64,000 nt of DNA from assembly GCA_928212115.1 (NCBI GenBank), contig CAKMRJ010005634.1, positions 125,926,587 to 125,990,586 on the forward strand. Direction: 5' to 3'. Every line of letters begins with the position of its first letter. Position 1 is the stretch's first letter. The stretch is from Lactuca virosa. Lineage: Eukaryota; Streptophyta; Magnoliopsida; Asterales; Asteraceae. Made by a program: the position numbers and the translations under genes. The notes below the pieces were generated by a model. That model was not told the DNA's origin and did not search any database. It saw only the letters and a list, made by a program, of their open reading frames with translations. Of the stretch, positions 11,542 through 20,839 are shown piece by piece.

Positions 11542-12060
11542 CTATCCCGTTCTATGATTTGTTCCTAGAGAGTTGATACACATATGTGCTTCCGGGAGGT
11601 ATACGATTGATCCTTGGTGGGTCTCTTCTGTAAACTGCCTTGAATGGGGAGAAGTGGGTTGCGGTGTGGTAGGATGTATTGTAATAGAATTCAGCCTATG
11701 AAATTCTCTCGATTTCCCCTGAACAAAACAGTGAAGATATAGTTCCAATGACTTGTTAACAATTTCCGTTTGTCCATCCGTTTGGGGATGGTACGTGATG
11801 CTCCGGGGAAAATTGGTTCCTTGCACACGGATTGGCTCCCTCCAAAAGGTGCTCATAAAAACCTTGTCCCTTTCAGAAACCATGGATATGGGAAACCCAT
11901 GGAGCCGGACCACTTCCTTGATAAAAAACGGTTGCAACAGTCAAGGCGGTGAACGAGTGCCTTAGGGTCATGAAGTGGGCATACTTTTAGAGTCGGTCCA
12001 CCACTACTAGTATTGTATTACAGTAGTCCTTCAATGAAATCCATGGAAACATCATCCTAG
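11542..12060 (-). pseudogene. Gypsy integrase remnant
   Basis: The minus-strand translation of 11542-11937 carries integrase core features: RLHGFPISMVSERDKVFMS (second catalytic Asp context) and SITYHPQTDGQTEIVNKSLE (the catalytic Glu context). Frameshifts lie on both sides. Inactive. Confidence 0.85.
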
Positions 12061-12460
12061 ATTAGGGCCGGAATGGGCAGGGGTTGCAAGAGGCCTGTCG
12101 GGTGGGTGGTAAGAAACTTCTGTCGTTGACACACTTTGTACCCTTGCACATATTTGGATCAATTTCTGCATCCATACCCAATACCATTCCTCTGCTATTC
12201 TTTGATAAGTTCTGAAATCTCCCACGTGTCCCCAATGGCTGAATCATAGAGTTCTACTAACAACTTATGAATACACCTCGAAGATTTGGTATCACCAATC
12301 TCCCTTTATATCTCCCCTTCCCTCCTTCCACCGAGAAACCCACGTGCTTCTTCCCTAGCTGAGTGATATCCTCTTTAATCTGTTGCAAGAAGGCATCAGC
12401 TACTATCTCTTTTTCCAGTTCTTGTAATGGTATCCACCAGGAGGAACCAATAGCCTTTAG

Positions 12461-12661
12461 TTATGTGTTTGGGTGCAGATGTGAAAAGTCTCTGGAGAGA
12501 GCATCTGCCACGTGATTAGTAGCACCCGTTTTATATTGGATTTCGAAATCATAGCCCAAAATTTTGTATAACAACTTCTGGTACTCTGGTCCAACTTCTA
12601 TTTGGCCCATAGGGAACTTAAGGCTCTTTTGGCCGATTCTATTGATGAAGTGTGTTCCCAA
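12461..12661 (-). pseudogene. Gypsy RNase H C-terminal remnant
   Basis: The segment contains LGYDFEIQYKTGATNHVADA followed by LSRD, the C-terminal signature of Ty3-type RNase H. Neighbouring DNA (12660-13060) holds more of the domain in broken frames. Confidence 0.8.
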
Positions 12662-13061
12662 TAAGTAGTGTCACCATTTCTTAACTAACAAAACTATTGC
12701 CATCAGTTCTTTCTCATAGATGGATTTTGATCATTTTCTCATCCCTAACATATGGTTATAGAACACAATTGGGTGCTCGTCTTGTGTAAGCATGGCTCCT
12801 AAGCCTGCCCCAGATGTGTCGGCTTCCACTACAAATGGCCTTTGGAAATCCGGCATTGCTAGGATCGGGGCTTGTTTTAGAGCTGACTTCAAGGTTTCAA
12901 AAGACTTCTCTACCTCTTCTAATCACCCACAACAATCCTTCTTTATCTGATCCATGAGAGGACAAACAATCTTGGCGTATCCTGCAACGCATTTCCTGTA
13001 GTATCCGAATAACCCTAGGAACCCCCTTAATTCCATCAATGTGGTTGGGTTGGGCCACTAA

Positions 13062-13663
13062 TTACTTGCTTGCATTTTTCCTCATCCACTGCCACCCCCT
13101 TGGCCGATATGATGTGACCCAAGTACGCCACCTAAGTTTTGCCGAGTTCACATTTCCCTGGGTTTGCAAACAACTGATGCGTATGTAGGATATCAAGCAC
13201 CTTTTCCAAATGTTGGATGTGTTGGGTTTCGTTTGGGCTGTAAACGAGGATATCATCAGAGAACACCAACACGAATTTCCTAAGATACGACCGAAATACA
13301 TCATTCATCAAGGATTGGAAGGTTGTGGGGGGCATTGGTAAGCAAAAAGGGCATTTCTAAAATTTCATAGTGGCCTTCGTGAGTCCGAAAAGTTGTCTTG
13401 GGAATGTCTTCTTCCTGCATGCGTATTTGATGGTACCCGGACTTGAGATCCAACTTGGAGAAAATGATGGATCTATGAAGTTCATCCAAGAGCTCATCGA
13501 TAACTGGGATCAGGAACTTTTCCTTAAAAATAACCTTGTTGAGGTTGTGGTAGTTCACGCAAAACCTCCAAGAACCATCTTTCTTTTTAACCAATAGCAC
13601 GAGACTGGAAAAAGGGATTTGTGAAATTTGAATGATTTCATCCTGTAACATCTCACTCAACAA
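13062..13663 (-). pseudogene. Gypsy reverse transcriptase remnant
   Basis: Minus-strand 13301-13663 has VLLVKKKDGSWRFCVNYHNL, FSKLDLKSGYHQIRM and TTFRTHEGHYE. After a frameshift, 13132-13335 continues with FVLVFSDDILVYS, the catalytic box in the FSDD form common in plant Gypsy elements. The order and motifs identify RT; the frameshift near 13301-13335 breaks it. Confidence 0.9.
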
Positions 13664-14048
13664 CCTCTCAATTTTTGCCTTCTAAGTATGAGAGTAACGG
13701 TAGGGTCTAACTAAAATAGACTCTGTGCCTTCATTGAGCCTGATGGCGTGTTGTTGATCCCTTTTTGGAGGCAGTCCATGTTTCCATTCAAACACCCCGG
13801 AATACCTGCCAAGTAAGTCTATGAGATATTCTGAGGCTGGAGGTAAAGGTTAGGGCTCCATGTATTTCCCCACGTGATTAAGTTGGATCAAGTATCATCT
13901 ACCTGTGGAGCACAATGTGCGGATCATGCTTTTCAGACATACTTAAGCTCGTTCCAAAGTCGGGTCTCCTCTTAGTGTCACTGTTTGACCATTCAACTGA
14001 AATTTTGTCACCTGTGTTTTCTAGTTGGTGGTTACAATCCCCAATTTT

Positions 14049-14420
14049 TCAAGCCATTGAATCCCCGGCCAATATGATATCAGCACTTCTGAGGGTCAAG
14101 GGCTGGAATTCTTCTATGATATTAACCTTTTGTAATCGCAAACATACTCCTTGACATTTCCCAGTACCCTTCGCGGATTCACCAGTTCCTAAAGACACCC
14201 CAAATCCCGGAGTGGGAGTGACCAGGAGTCTTAATTTGGAAACAATTTTGAGAGATAGAAAATTGTGAGTGGCTCCGGGGTCAATCATCACCACCACCTC
14301 TTGACCTTCCAACTCTCCCTTCAATTTCAACGCTTTTGGGTTGGAACTGTCCATGATAGAGCTAAGGGAGATTCCAGTTAAGGTGGTGGTTTCTATTATC
14401 TCCGATGGTGATTCATTCAT
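14049..14420 (-). pseudogene. Gypsy retropepsin (aspartic protease) segment
   Basis: This 123-residue open segment includes VVVMIDPGATHNFLS, the active-site Asp in a D-P-G-A-T form, and a later LTLRSADIILAGDSMA flap/ILG-like region. It lies between the gag and RT remnants, the usual place for the protease in gag-pol. Confidence 0.8.
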
Positions 14421-14626
14421 AGGTTCTTCTTCCTATTCCCCTTCGTTGTCCTCTCCTTCTTGGCTTAGGAGTACGCTAAGCTCTTTGCGTCAACAACGAT
14501 GCCCCACATTCTATTTTTCATCACGTTTGAAAGACAATCCTTTCTCTCTTTTCTGTTGCCATTCCTTATCTGATAAGCATGTGATTTCCCCTCCATTTTT
14601 AGTGGGTACACTGCCTCTTACGCCTC

Positions 14627-14943
14627 GTTCCCGAGTTTAACAAAAGAAAAGAAGAAAATAAAGAGAAGAGAAAAGAAAGTCACGAGAGAAAAGAAGAGAA
14701 AGAAAAGGAAAACAAATTTTTTTTTTTTGTGTTCCGAGTTGGAGAGAAGTGGAAGGAAAATGAATCATTTTGTTCTTTCTTTCCAAATCCTCCCAAATCG
14801 GAAGGAAAGTTAGGAGGGAAAGTGATCCTCCCATTTCTCTCCACTTCCCTCCTTTAATGAAACTGGGGAACACCAATTTCTTTTATTTTCTTCTCATTTC
14901 CACCATTTCCTTTCCTTTCTCTCGTTAAGTTCAACTCGGGAAC
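14627..14943. mobile_element. 317 bp MITE-like element with purine-rich arms
   Basis: The ends are GTTCCCGAGTTTAAC (14627-14641) and its complement GTTCAACTCGGGAAC (14929-14943), matching 14 of 15. The left inner arm is almost pure purine (14641-14715, GAAAAGAAG-type) and the right inner arm pyrimidine-rich, so the two arms can pair. No coding capacity. I could not define the target duplication, so the superfamily is open. Confidence 0.6.
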
Positions 14944-15096
14944 CGGGTGTTAGGGTTTTGGATTTGAGGCACATGAGGGGTAAAGTAAGTGGTTTTGATG
15001 GGTGTAATAAAGGGTGTTCCCGAAATGGTTACGGATGTGTTCGTCTGATGGGTAATAGTGGAGGGTTGTGGTTTCTGTTTAAGTTGGGATTGAAGC

Positions 15097-15459
15097 TAGG
15101 CTTGCACAAAAAAACCGGTTCAGGATCCGAACCGGTCCACTATGAACCGAACCGATTCAAGAACCGAACCGCCGGTTCGCACTCGTTCGAGATTTTAGAT
15201 ATTGAAACCGGTTTAGAACCGGTTTAATAACCGTGAACCGGTTTGGAACCGGTAGTCAAACCGATCGAACCGGTTTAGAACCGATTGAACCGGTTTAGAA
15301 CCGGTGTAACCGGTTTAGACAGGTTCGAGATTTTCTATGACGGAACCGGTTTGAACCGAACCGGTTTATGGTTGAACCAGTTTTACTATTCACGAATCTG
15401 AACCGAACCGGTTTACTGAACCGGTTCGGTTTGAAAAAAAACCGGTTTGTTCACCCCTA
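15097..15459. mobile_element. 363 bp hAT-like MITE built of AACCGGTT motifs
   Basis: The exact 8 bp duplication ATTGAAGC is at 15089-15096 and 15460-15467. The termini are TAGGCTTGCACAAA and, from the right inward, TAGGGGTGAACAAA. The interior is a dense array of GAACCGGTT(T/C) variants (more than 15 in about 330 bp), each near-palindromic. It is inserted in the gag/protease interval of the Gypsy element. Confidence 0.85.
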
Positions 15460-15556
15460 ATTGAAGCTTCTGTTCGACCTTGATAGCCCACTAGCGTGTT
15501 CCACAGATATGGGGCTCAATAATTGGACCTCAGACCTAATTTCATCATTTAGCGAA

Positions 15557-16316
15557 TTAGCCCAAAGTGATGTCATCGGGTATGTTGTTTAATGGGGCAA
15601 GTAGTTCAATAAAGGACCGTTGGTACTCTAAAACCGACTCAGATTGAGTTGGGGCGAACCATTGTTGGTGTAACATACCTACATTAACCGGACGAAACTG
15701 GCGTAATAGAAGAGATTTCATCTCCTTCCATCGTGTCACCAGCCGATGAGTGTGCTGCCACTGAAACCCAGAAGAGCGTCACCCTCGAGAGCTACCATCG
15801 CCGCCTCTAGCTTATCGGCTTCTGAGAGTTTGAAAATTTTGAAATAATGTTTTGCCTCAGAATCCACCCATCTGGATTTTCACCATCAAACAAGGGCATA
15901 TCCAGCTTTCGAAATCTCCAGTTGGTCACACTGCCATAGTCGCCTCCCGGCGACCGGCCGCCTCCGTCGCTGCTACCACCAGAACCGCCAATCGCGACTG
16001 GTCTTGAGACTCCACTAGTTTCCTTCAGTGTTTCCATCATGGAAGAAACAGGTTCGTCAAAAATTTCTCCTTCTGCTGTCTTTTTCCCTTTGCTGAGAGC
16101 CTTCAGAACCTCTTCAAACTTCTGGTCGATCTTCATCTGCATTGAAGCGATGGAATCGGCCTGGTGTTGGATCTGGTACCCTTGAGTCTCCATTCGATCA
16201 TTCAAATGCCCTAACTCTGCTTCCAAGGAATCAACCCTCTTGAGTTGAGCTCCTCCAACGTCTTTTCCTCCTCCTTTGTCTCCATCCATGGCCCCAGATG
16301 ATTGCTCAAATACCAT
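15557..16316 (-). pseudogene. Gypsy gag remnant
   Basis: From the ATG at 16316 the frame runs about 170 codons: an N-terminal coiled-coil-like stretch (LKRVDSLEAELGHLNDRMET), a Gly-rich linker and WRFRKLDMPLFDGENPDGW, the start of a Ty3-type capsid. After a frameshift, 15557-15739 continues with MTRWKEMKSLLLRQFRP and LEYQRSFIELLAPL. The ATG overlaps the primer-binding site, so there is almost no leader. The frame also stays open upstream into the LTR to 16409. Confidence 0.8.
16304..16315 (-). promoter_or_regulatory. Primer-binding site of the minus-strand Gypsy element
   Basis: The minus strand reads TGGTATTTGAGC, differing at two bases from TGGTATCAGAGC, the complement of the 3' end of initiator tRNA-Met. 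It lies 3 nt inside the end of the LTR at 16319. Confidence 0.75.
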
Positions 16317-16318
16317 TT

Positions 16319-16628
16319 TGTTGTGGACTACTAGTATCAACAGAAATAAAAAAACACACAAAAAGATTGAACAGCCACAAATATGGCTGAATGATTGATT
16401 GAATAACAAAGGATAACAGGTAGCAATTCGAAATGCTAAAATCTCCTAGGGGAAACAATTATAATATTTCTTTTCTGCATGTTAAACAAGACTACTCTAC
16501 TATAAATATAGGAGCATAAAACACTAATATCCAAAATACCCCTCTACTGTTGTATTGGTTGAAATCAGTAGCCGTACTTCCCATGGTCTTGTGGTCCCCT
16601 TTTATTTCTCCTGTGATAAATGAATTGG
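16319..16628 (-). repeat. 5' LTR of the minus-strand Gypsy element (right)
   Basis: It pairs with 10513-10855 with numerous substitutions. The terminal TGTTGTGG sits against the PBS. The outer end is shortened compared with the left LTR and blends into the PPR flank. Confidence 0.7.
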
Positions 16629-16689
16629 ACGGATCTTATAAAAAAAACAAGCTCGCAAAATTAACCCTTAATAAGCTAAAACAAACACC

Positions 16690-17040
16690 CTATACGTATA
16701 TGTGACGATTTTAATTCAACAATCACTATTTTTGAGAGAATGTTGCATAAAGAAGTAGTGACATAGATTAATCGATATGCACAGATTGGTGAGACAGATC
16801 TTGCAGATTATAGTCTTCATCAGATGTGCATCATGATAGTGTCTTTTTAGGTGATATAAATCTTGGAAGTAACATTCATGGGTTAGTTATGAAATATGAA
16901 GATTGTCATGTTAATAATGCTCTTATAAACATGTATGCCAAAAGTCAAAGCCTTGTATCTGCTGATTTGTTATTTAGTATGACAAAAATTAAAGACATGG
17001 GTATTTTCAAGAATCCATTTTTACATTGCCTCAAATGATG
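16690..17040 (+). pseudogene. PPR gene relic, piece 2
   Basis: Translated fragments TIFERMLHKEVVT, INRYAQIGETDLAD, NIHGLVMKYEDCHVNNALI and NMYAKSQSLVSADLLFSMTK are PPR motifs of the same PLS type as piece 1 and would follow it in a full protein. Several frameshifts and a stop are present. After about 17040 the similarity stops at an AT-rich block. Confidence 0.7.
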
Positions 17041-17450
17041 TCAGAAGGCTTTTAACTATGGGTCCTCCTATATACACGAACTAGGTGTGAGACCCATGTA
17101 TTATATGAGTTTAATTAAAAAAAATTAAATATGAAATTTTAACAATTTGAAAAGTTTGAATTTATAAGAAAAATGAGAAAAATTTTAAATTATTAAAATT
17201 AATGAGGCTTTAATGTATTGAATACATTACATATATAAACCGTTTATAATAAATACCTTACATATATATTACCTTACATATTAAATATGGAATTTTAATT
17301 TAATAAAATGAAAAATACAATAAAATGACAAGTGGAAAATAGAAAATTTAAAAATTCTAGAAAATGTCATGTGTCCAAATGAATGAGAAGATGACATGTG
17401 ACAAAAAACCTTCATTTATTATAGTAGATTATTCGTGTATTGACATTGAA
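17041..17450 (+). repeat. AT-rich dispersed repeat, copy 1
   Basis: It shares a long colinear match with the reverse complement of about 50240-50610: GACCCATGTATTATATGAGT / GATCCATATATTACATGAAT, AATTTGAAAAGTTTGAATTT, ATAAAATGACAAGTGGAAAA and GAGAAGATGACATGTGACAA, in the same order. No coding content. It looks like a non-autonomous element of unknown class. Confidence 0.55.
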
Positions 17451-17519
17451 TTGCGTGTCTACGTAAATCAATCAATCACTGCTTTTAATCCTTATTTGTC
17501 AAACTTTCATTTAGGCTAA

Positions 17520-17660
17520 AGGGAGTGGTAACACTCCTAGCACCATGTCACATCCTATTTTTTTGCTGCCATGTCATTTTTTGGCTTGGCACCTCATTAG
17601 CATCTTTTCCTTAGCATTTTATAGGGAGTGGTAACACCCCTAACACTGTTTGATTTTTTT
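17520..17660. repeat. Paired GGGAGTGGTAACAC motifs
   Basis: AGGGAGTGGTAACACTCCTA (from 17519) and AGGGAGTGGTAACACCCCTA (from about 17623) are near-identical, themselves partly palindromic, and about 104 bp apart. They may mark a small MITE. Confidence 0.45.
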
Positions 17661-18237
17661 TTTTATCAAAATTAAATATATTATATTTTTTAATACACAT
17701 ATATTTCATATTAAATAGATTATATTTTTATACAATACAAAAAATTATTATTAAATAAAAAGGTTTTTATTTTTGGATAAAATATACTAAGTTGCTGAAA
17801 CTTTAGGGGCAAAATGTGTAACTTGTTCATCTTCCTCTTAATTGTCTGTTAAAAGAATCGAAGCTTCTTCCCCAATTTTTCTGGTTAAAAGAACGCTAAC
17901 AAAAAATTGAAACTTCGACTATGGTCCATTGAAGGCTCAAGATCACCCACGGGTTCATCATCTTTCTTATTATTTTGATCTAGGATTATTCGATTTTTGT
18001 ACAAAAGCCCAACCACCAATCACAGCTTTCTCTTGCTTTCTCTCTCATCTCGCTAAGGGTGTAGCGACCCATCTTTGGCGACTCCTGTAGCGAAGGTGAG
18101 GGTGTGGTGTAGCGAGTCCATGGCGAGCTGGAGGCGAGCGTTCATAGCGAACCACTCCCTCCAGCCTTAGAGTCCTCTAATATACATCAAATTTATAATT
18201 TACCCTTTCTGCTTTGTAAAGTTTTATATATTTCTAC

Positions 18238-18277
<40 letters not shown>

Positions 18278-18452
18278 GTTAACGTTTGGTATTTTATCAT
18301 TATGAAGTTAAATCCATTTTCAATAAAGTTTATTTTTTACTATGATATATTTTATCATTTTAAATTTATAATTTTAACGACCGATTTATTTAAAAATTTT
18401 TAACTCGTTTCTAGCAACATTTATTTAACCATCCTTAGATCAACTGTCAAGC

Positions 18453-18525
<73 letters not shown>

Positions 18526-19093
18526 GTAGAAAACATTTATATTTATAGATAAAATTATAAGTTATATAAAACAAATTAACGTCTTATGTCACGTCTTAAA
18601 ATATGTCATAGCTCGCTCCCATGTTATTTAGAACTTTTTCTAGAATACATTAATATTTAAATATTTTTGTTTCACATTTATTTTCGGTATATTTAATTAT
18701 AGAAATAAATATTTGAAAAATCAAATATAGGTAAAACAATTATTGAAATGTCCCATCTTCGTGACATATACCCCCAGTTTACGAATGACAACTGACATAT
18801 ATCATTTCAATTATCGTCTTAATATGTCTGTATCATTCTATCGATAAAATGTAATATTACAATTTTATACCTCCAGTTTACGTTGTAGTTTTAGAAAAGA
18901 CCATAGATTTTATCAATTTAAATCTTAAACCCTTAAAACTTTATTAATTTTGAAAACTAACAAATAGAAACATATTATTTAATCATAAAAGTTGTATAAT
19001 TAAAATGATCTCATGAATACATTTACAAGAAGAGTAATAATGAATATTATTAAATATTTTTAAATATTAATAGAAAAAAATAAATTGTTAAAT
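17661..19093. other. AT-rich noncoding block with microsatellites
   Basis: It contains (TTA)n at 18238-18277, (TA)n at 18455-18522 and a GC-richer patch with repeated TAGCGA motifs at 18055-18165. No gene was recognised. Confidence 0.5.
18455..18522. repeat. (TA)n microsatellite, 68 bp
   Basis: Uninterrupted TA dinucleotides. Confidence 0.95.
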
Positions 19094-19232
19094 AAGAAAT
19101 ATAAACTATGAAACATTAACAAAAATAGGAAGGGATAAAAATGAAAATTTGGTTTCAATTTCTTTCTATATATAGAGGTTTGATATTTCTTATATGTTAA
19201 GAAATATAAACTATGAAACATTAACAAAAATA
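19094..19232. repeat. 34 bp exact direct repeat flanking a TATA motif
   Basis: An exact 34 bp stretch (19094-19127) recurs at 19199-19232, 105 bp downstream. The second copy overlaps the first codons of the OTU frame. A TCTATATATAGAGG sequence lies between the copies near 19167. Confidence 0.8.
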
Positions 19233-19865
19233 CAAGTAATGTATAATTCAGATCCACTTATGAATGAAATTCCATATGAATTTCATCCATATGTCACTAA
19301 CATACAAAACGTGAGGGGAGATGGAAATTGTGGATTTCGTGCAATAGCTGCGTGTCTCGGTTATAGTGAAGATAATTGGCGTCAAATCCGCTTAGATTTA
19401 CAGAATGAGTTGTTAGCACACCCAGCTGAGTACGCACAGATTTTTTATTATGATTTAAACACCATACATCACTCATTGAATTTCAATGGATTACGTTTCA
19501 CACCAAAAGATCGTTGGTTGATTATGTCGGTCACTAGCTTTCTCATTGCTAACAAGTATAGTGTAATAGTTATTTTTCTAAGCAAAGATAGTCTATCAAC
19601 ATGTTTTCCACTATGGCTTGGTCCCCAAGACATCTCAACTCATAGAGTTGTTGTTATTGCTCTTGTTAGAGGTGATCATTATGTGAATGTTGATTTACAT
19701 GGAGCATATCCAATGTCTACTATTTTGCCACTTTGGCGTCACAACAGATCATCACGGTCTGCTGGATGGGAAACTGTTTATGTTGCTCGCCTGAACTCCT
19801 ACATTTCTCCATTTGCAACACACAATAATTGTAACAATTCTACAGTTATAATATCTGATTATTAA
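19194..19865 (+). CDS. OTU-type cysteine protease-like protein (orphan)
   Basis: An intact 223-residue single-exon frame. It contains the OTU peptidase box VRGDGNCGFRAIAACLGY with D43 and the expected nucleophile C46, and the late GDHYVNVDLHG box with the expected catalytic H162. This is the deubiquitinase-like fold. The version with EIPYEFHPYV before the box and PMSTILPLW..WETVYVARL after it is the kind I associate with plant OTU domains carried by Mutator-like elements rather than with housekeeping deubiquitinases. No transposase is found nearby. The first 15 or so residues lie in a repeat and may not be native; M16 is another possible start. A TATA-like stretch is at about 19167. The frame is intact while all surrounding sequence is decayed, so it is either recently arrived or still selected. 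Confidence 0.7.
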   Translation: MLRNINYETLTKIQVMYNSDPLMNEIPYEFHPYVTNIQNVRGDGNCGFRAIAACLGYSEDNWRQIRLDLQNELLAHPAEYAQIFYYDLNTIHHSLNFNGLRFTPKDRWLIMSVTSFLIANKYSVIVIFLSKDSLSTCFPLWLGPQDISTHRVVVIALVRGDHYVNVDLHGAYPMSTILPLWRHNRSSRSAGWETVYVARLNSYISPFATHNNCNNSTVIISDY

Positions 19866-20122
19866 TAAAATCAAGTTTATGTTTTGTTGTTTATAATTAT
19901 TAAGATCTCTATAAATAAAAAAATTGTTCTTTTTTTTTTAATTTAGCAAACTTATATATGTACGATTCTGATGTTTCTAAAATAAAAAAAAGATTAAATA
20001 TTTTGAAGTACAATCTAGAAACTAATCACAGACTAATTATTTAATTAATTATTTATTTAATTATTTGCTAATTTCTAATTGGTGCATTGAGAAACACAAT
20101 AGTTGTTAGAAATATTTGAATT

Positions 20123-20214
<92 letters not shown>

Positions 20215-20425
20215 TAAGTTGTAAAGTATAAGGTTTACTCTGAAAATCAGTATAAGTACAAGGGCATTTACTGTAAATTTGAAAAGTAACATCTTTATTA
20301 ATTTAGAATAACTGTCGTTTATGCCCAAGTACACTTTAATATATTTTTTAATATATTAAAAATGATCAATTTTTAACTGACATATATCAACTCAATCAAT
20401 TGTTCGTGCATTTGGATTCCGGTTC
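19866..20425. other. AT-rich spacer with (CT)n/(AT)n
   Basis: (TC)n at 20125-20153 runs into (TA)n to about 20214. Nothing else is recognised before PPR piece 3. Confidence 0.6.
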
Positions 20426-20820
20426 GTGTATTTAGAATCACCCTTAATTAAGCCTAGTGTAGTCACAGTTGTAAGCATACTTCATGTAGTATCCAGTTTG
20501 GCAGCCATTGACGAAGGTCCATCCTTGGATGCTGACATCATCCGTATAGGGTTTCTTTCCCATACAGCTATCATGAACAGTCTTATTGACTTGTATTCAA
20601 AATGTGGATGTGTTAATGTCGAAATTGACCATGTTCCTTTTCTCAGTGGGTTGTTGAGATGTGGGTCTTTTTTTCGATGAAGGAAAATCGTGGTATTGAA
20701 CCGAAGTTGGAGTATTATGCTTGTATGGTGGATTTGTTGGGATGAGACTTTGGGGTTAATTAGGTTGATGCTTATAGAAGCTGATGTTGGAGTTTGGGGG
20801 GGGGGGTTTGGGTGCATGTC
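20426..20820 (+). pseudogene. PPR gene relic, piece 3 (C-terminal part)
   Basis: The piece reads IKPSVVTVVSILHVVSSLAAI, SHTAIMNSLIDLYSKCGCVN, then IEPKLEYYACMVDLLG and RLMLIEADVGVWG, the PPR E-region pattern seen near the C-terminus of PLS-class proteins. An internal deletion removes about one repeat after SKCG, and frameshifts and stops follow. A run of nine G at 20796-20804 sits near the end. It probably belongs to the same gene as 9482-10512 and 16690-17040. Confidence 0.75.
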
Positions 20821-20839
20821 AGATTTCGATTTTTTCCTG

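Larger units (their letters stand above)
10513..16630 (-). mobile_element. Degenerate Ty3/Gypsy retrotransposon inserted in the PPR gene
   Basis: The two ends carry about 310 bp of related LTR sequence (10513-10855 and 16319-16628), both starting TGTTGT(A/G)GACTA and holding a CTACTATAAATATAGGAG block. Between them, on the minus strand and in the order gag, protease, RT, RNase H, integrase, are broken coding segments. A PBS lies at 16304-16315. The right LTR lacks the last about 30 bp of the left one, and no clean target duplication was found, so the right junction was probably deleted. Three small inverted-repeat elements sit inside it (11109, 14627, 15097). Confidence 0.85.
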
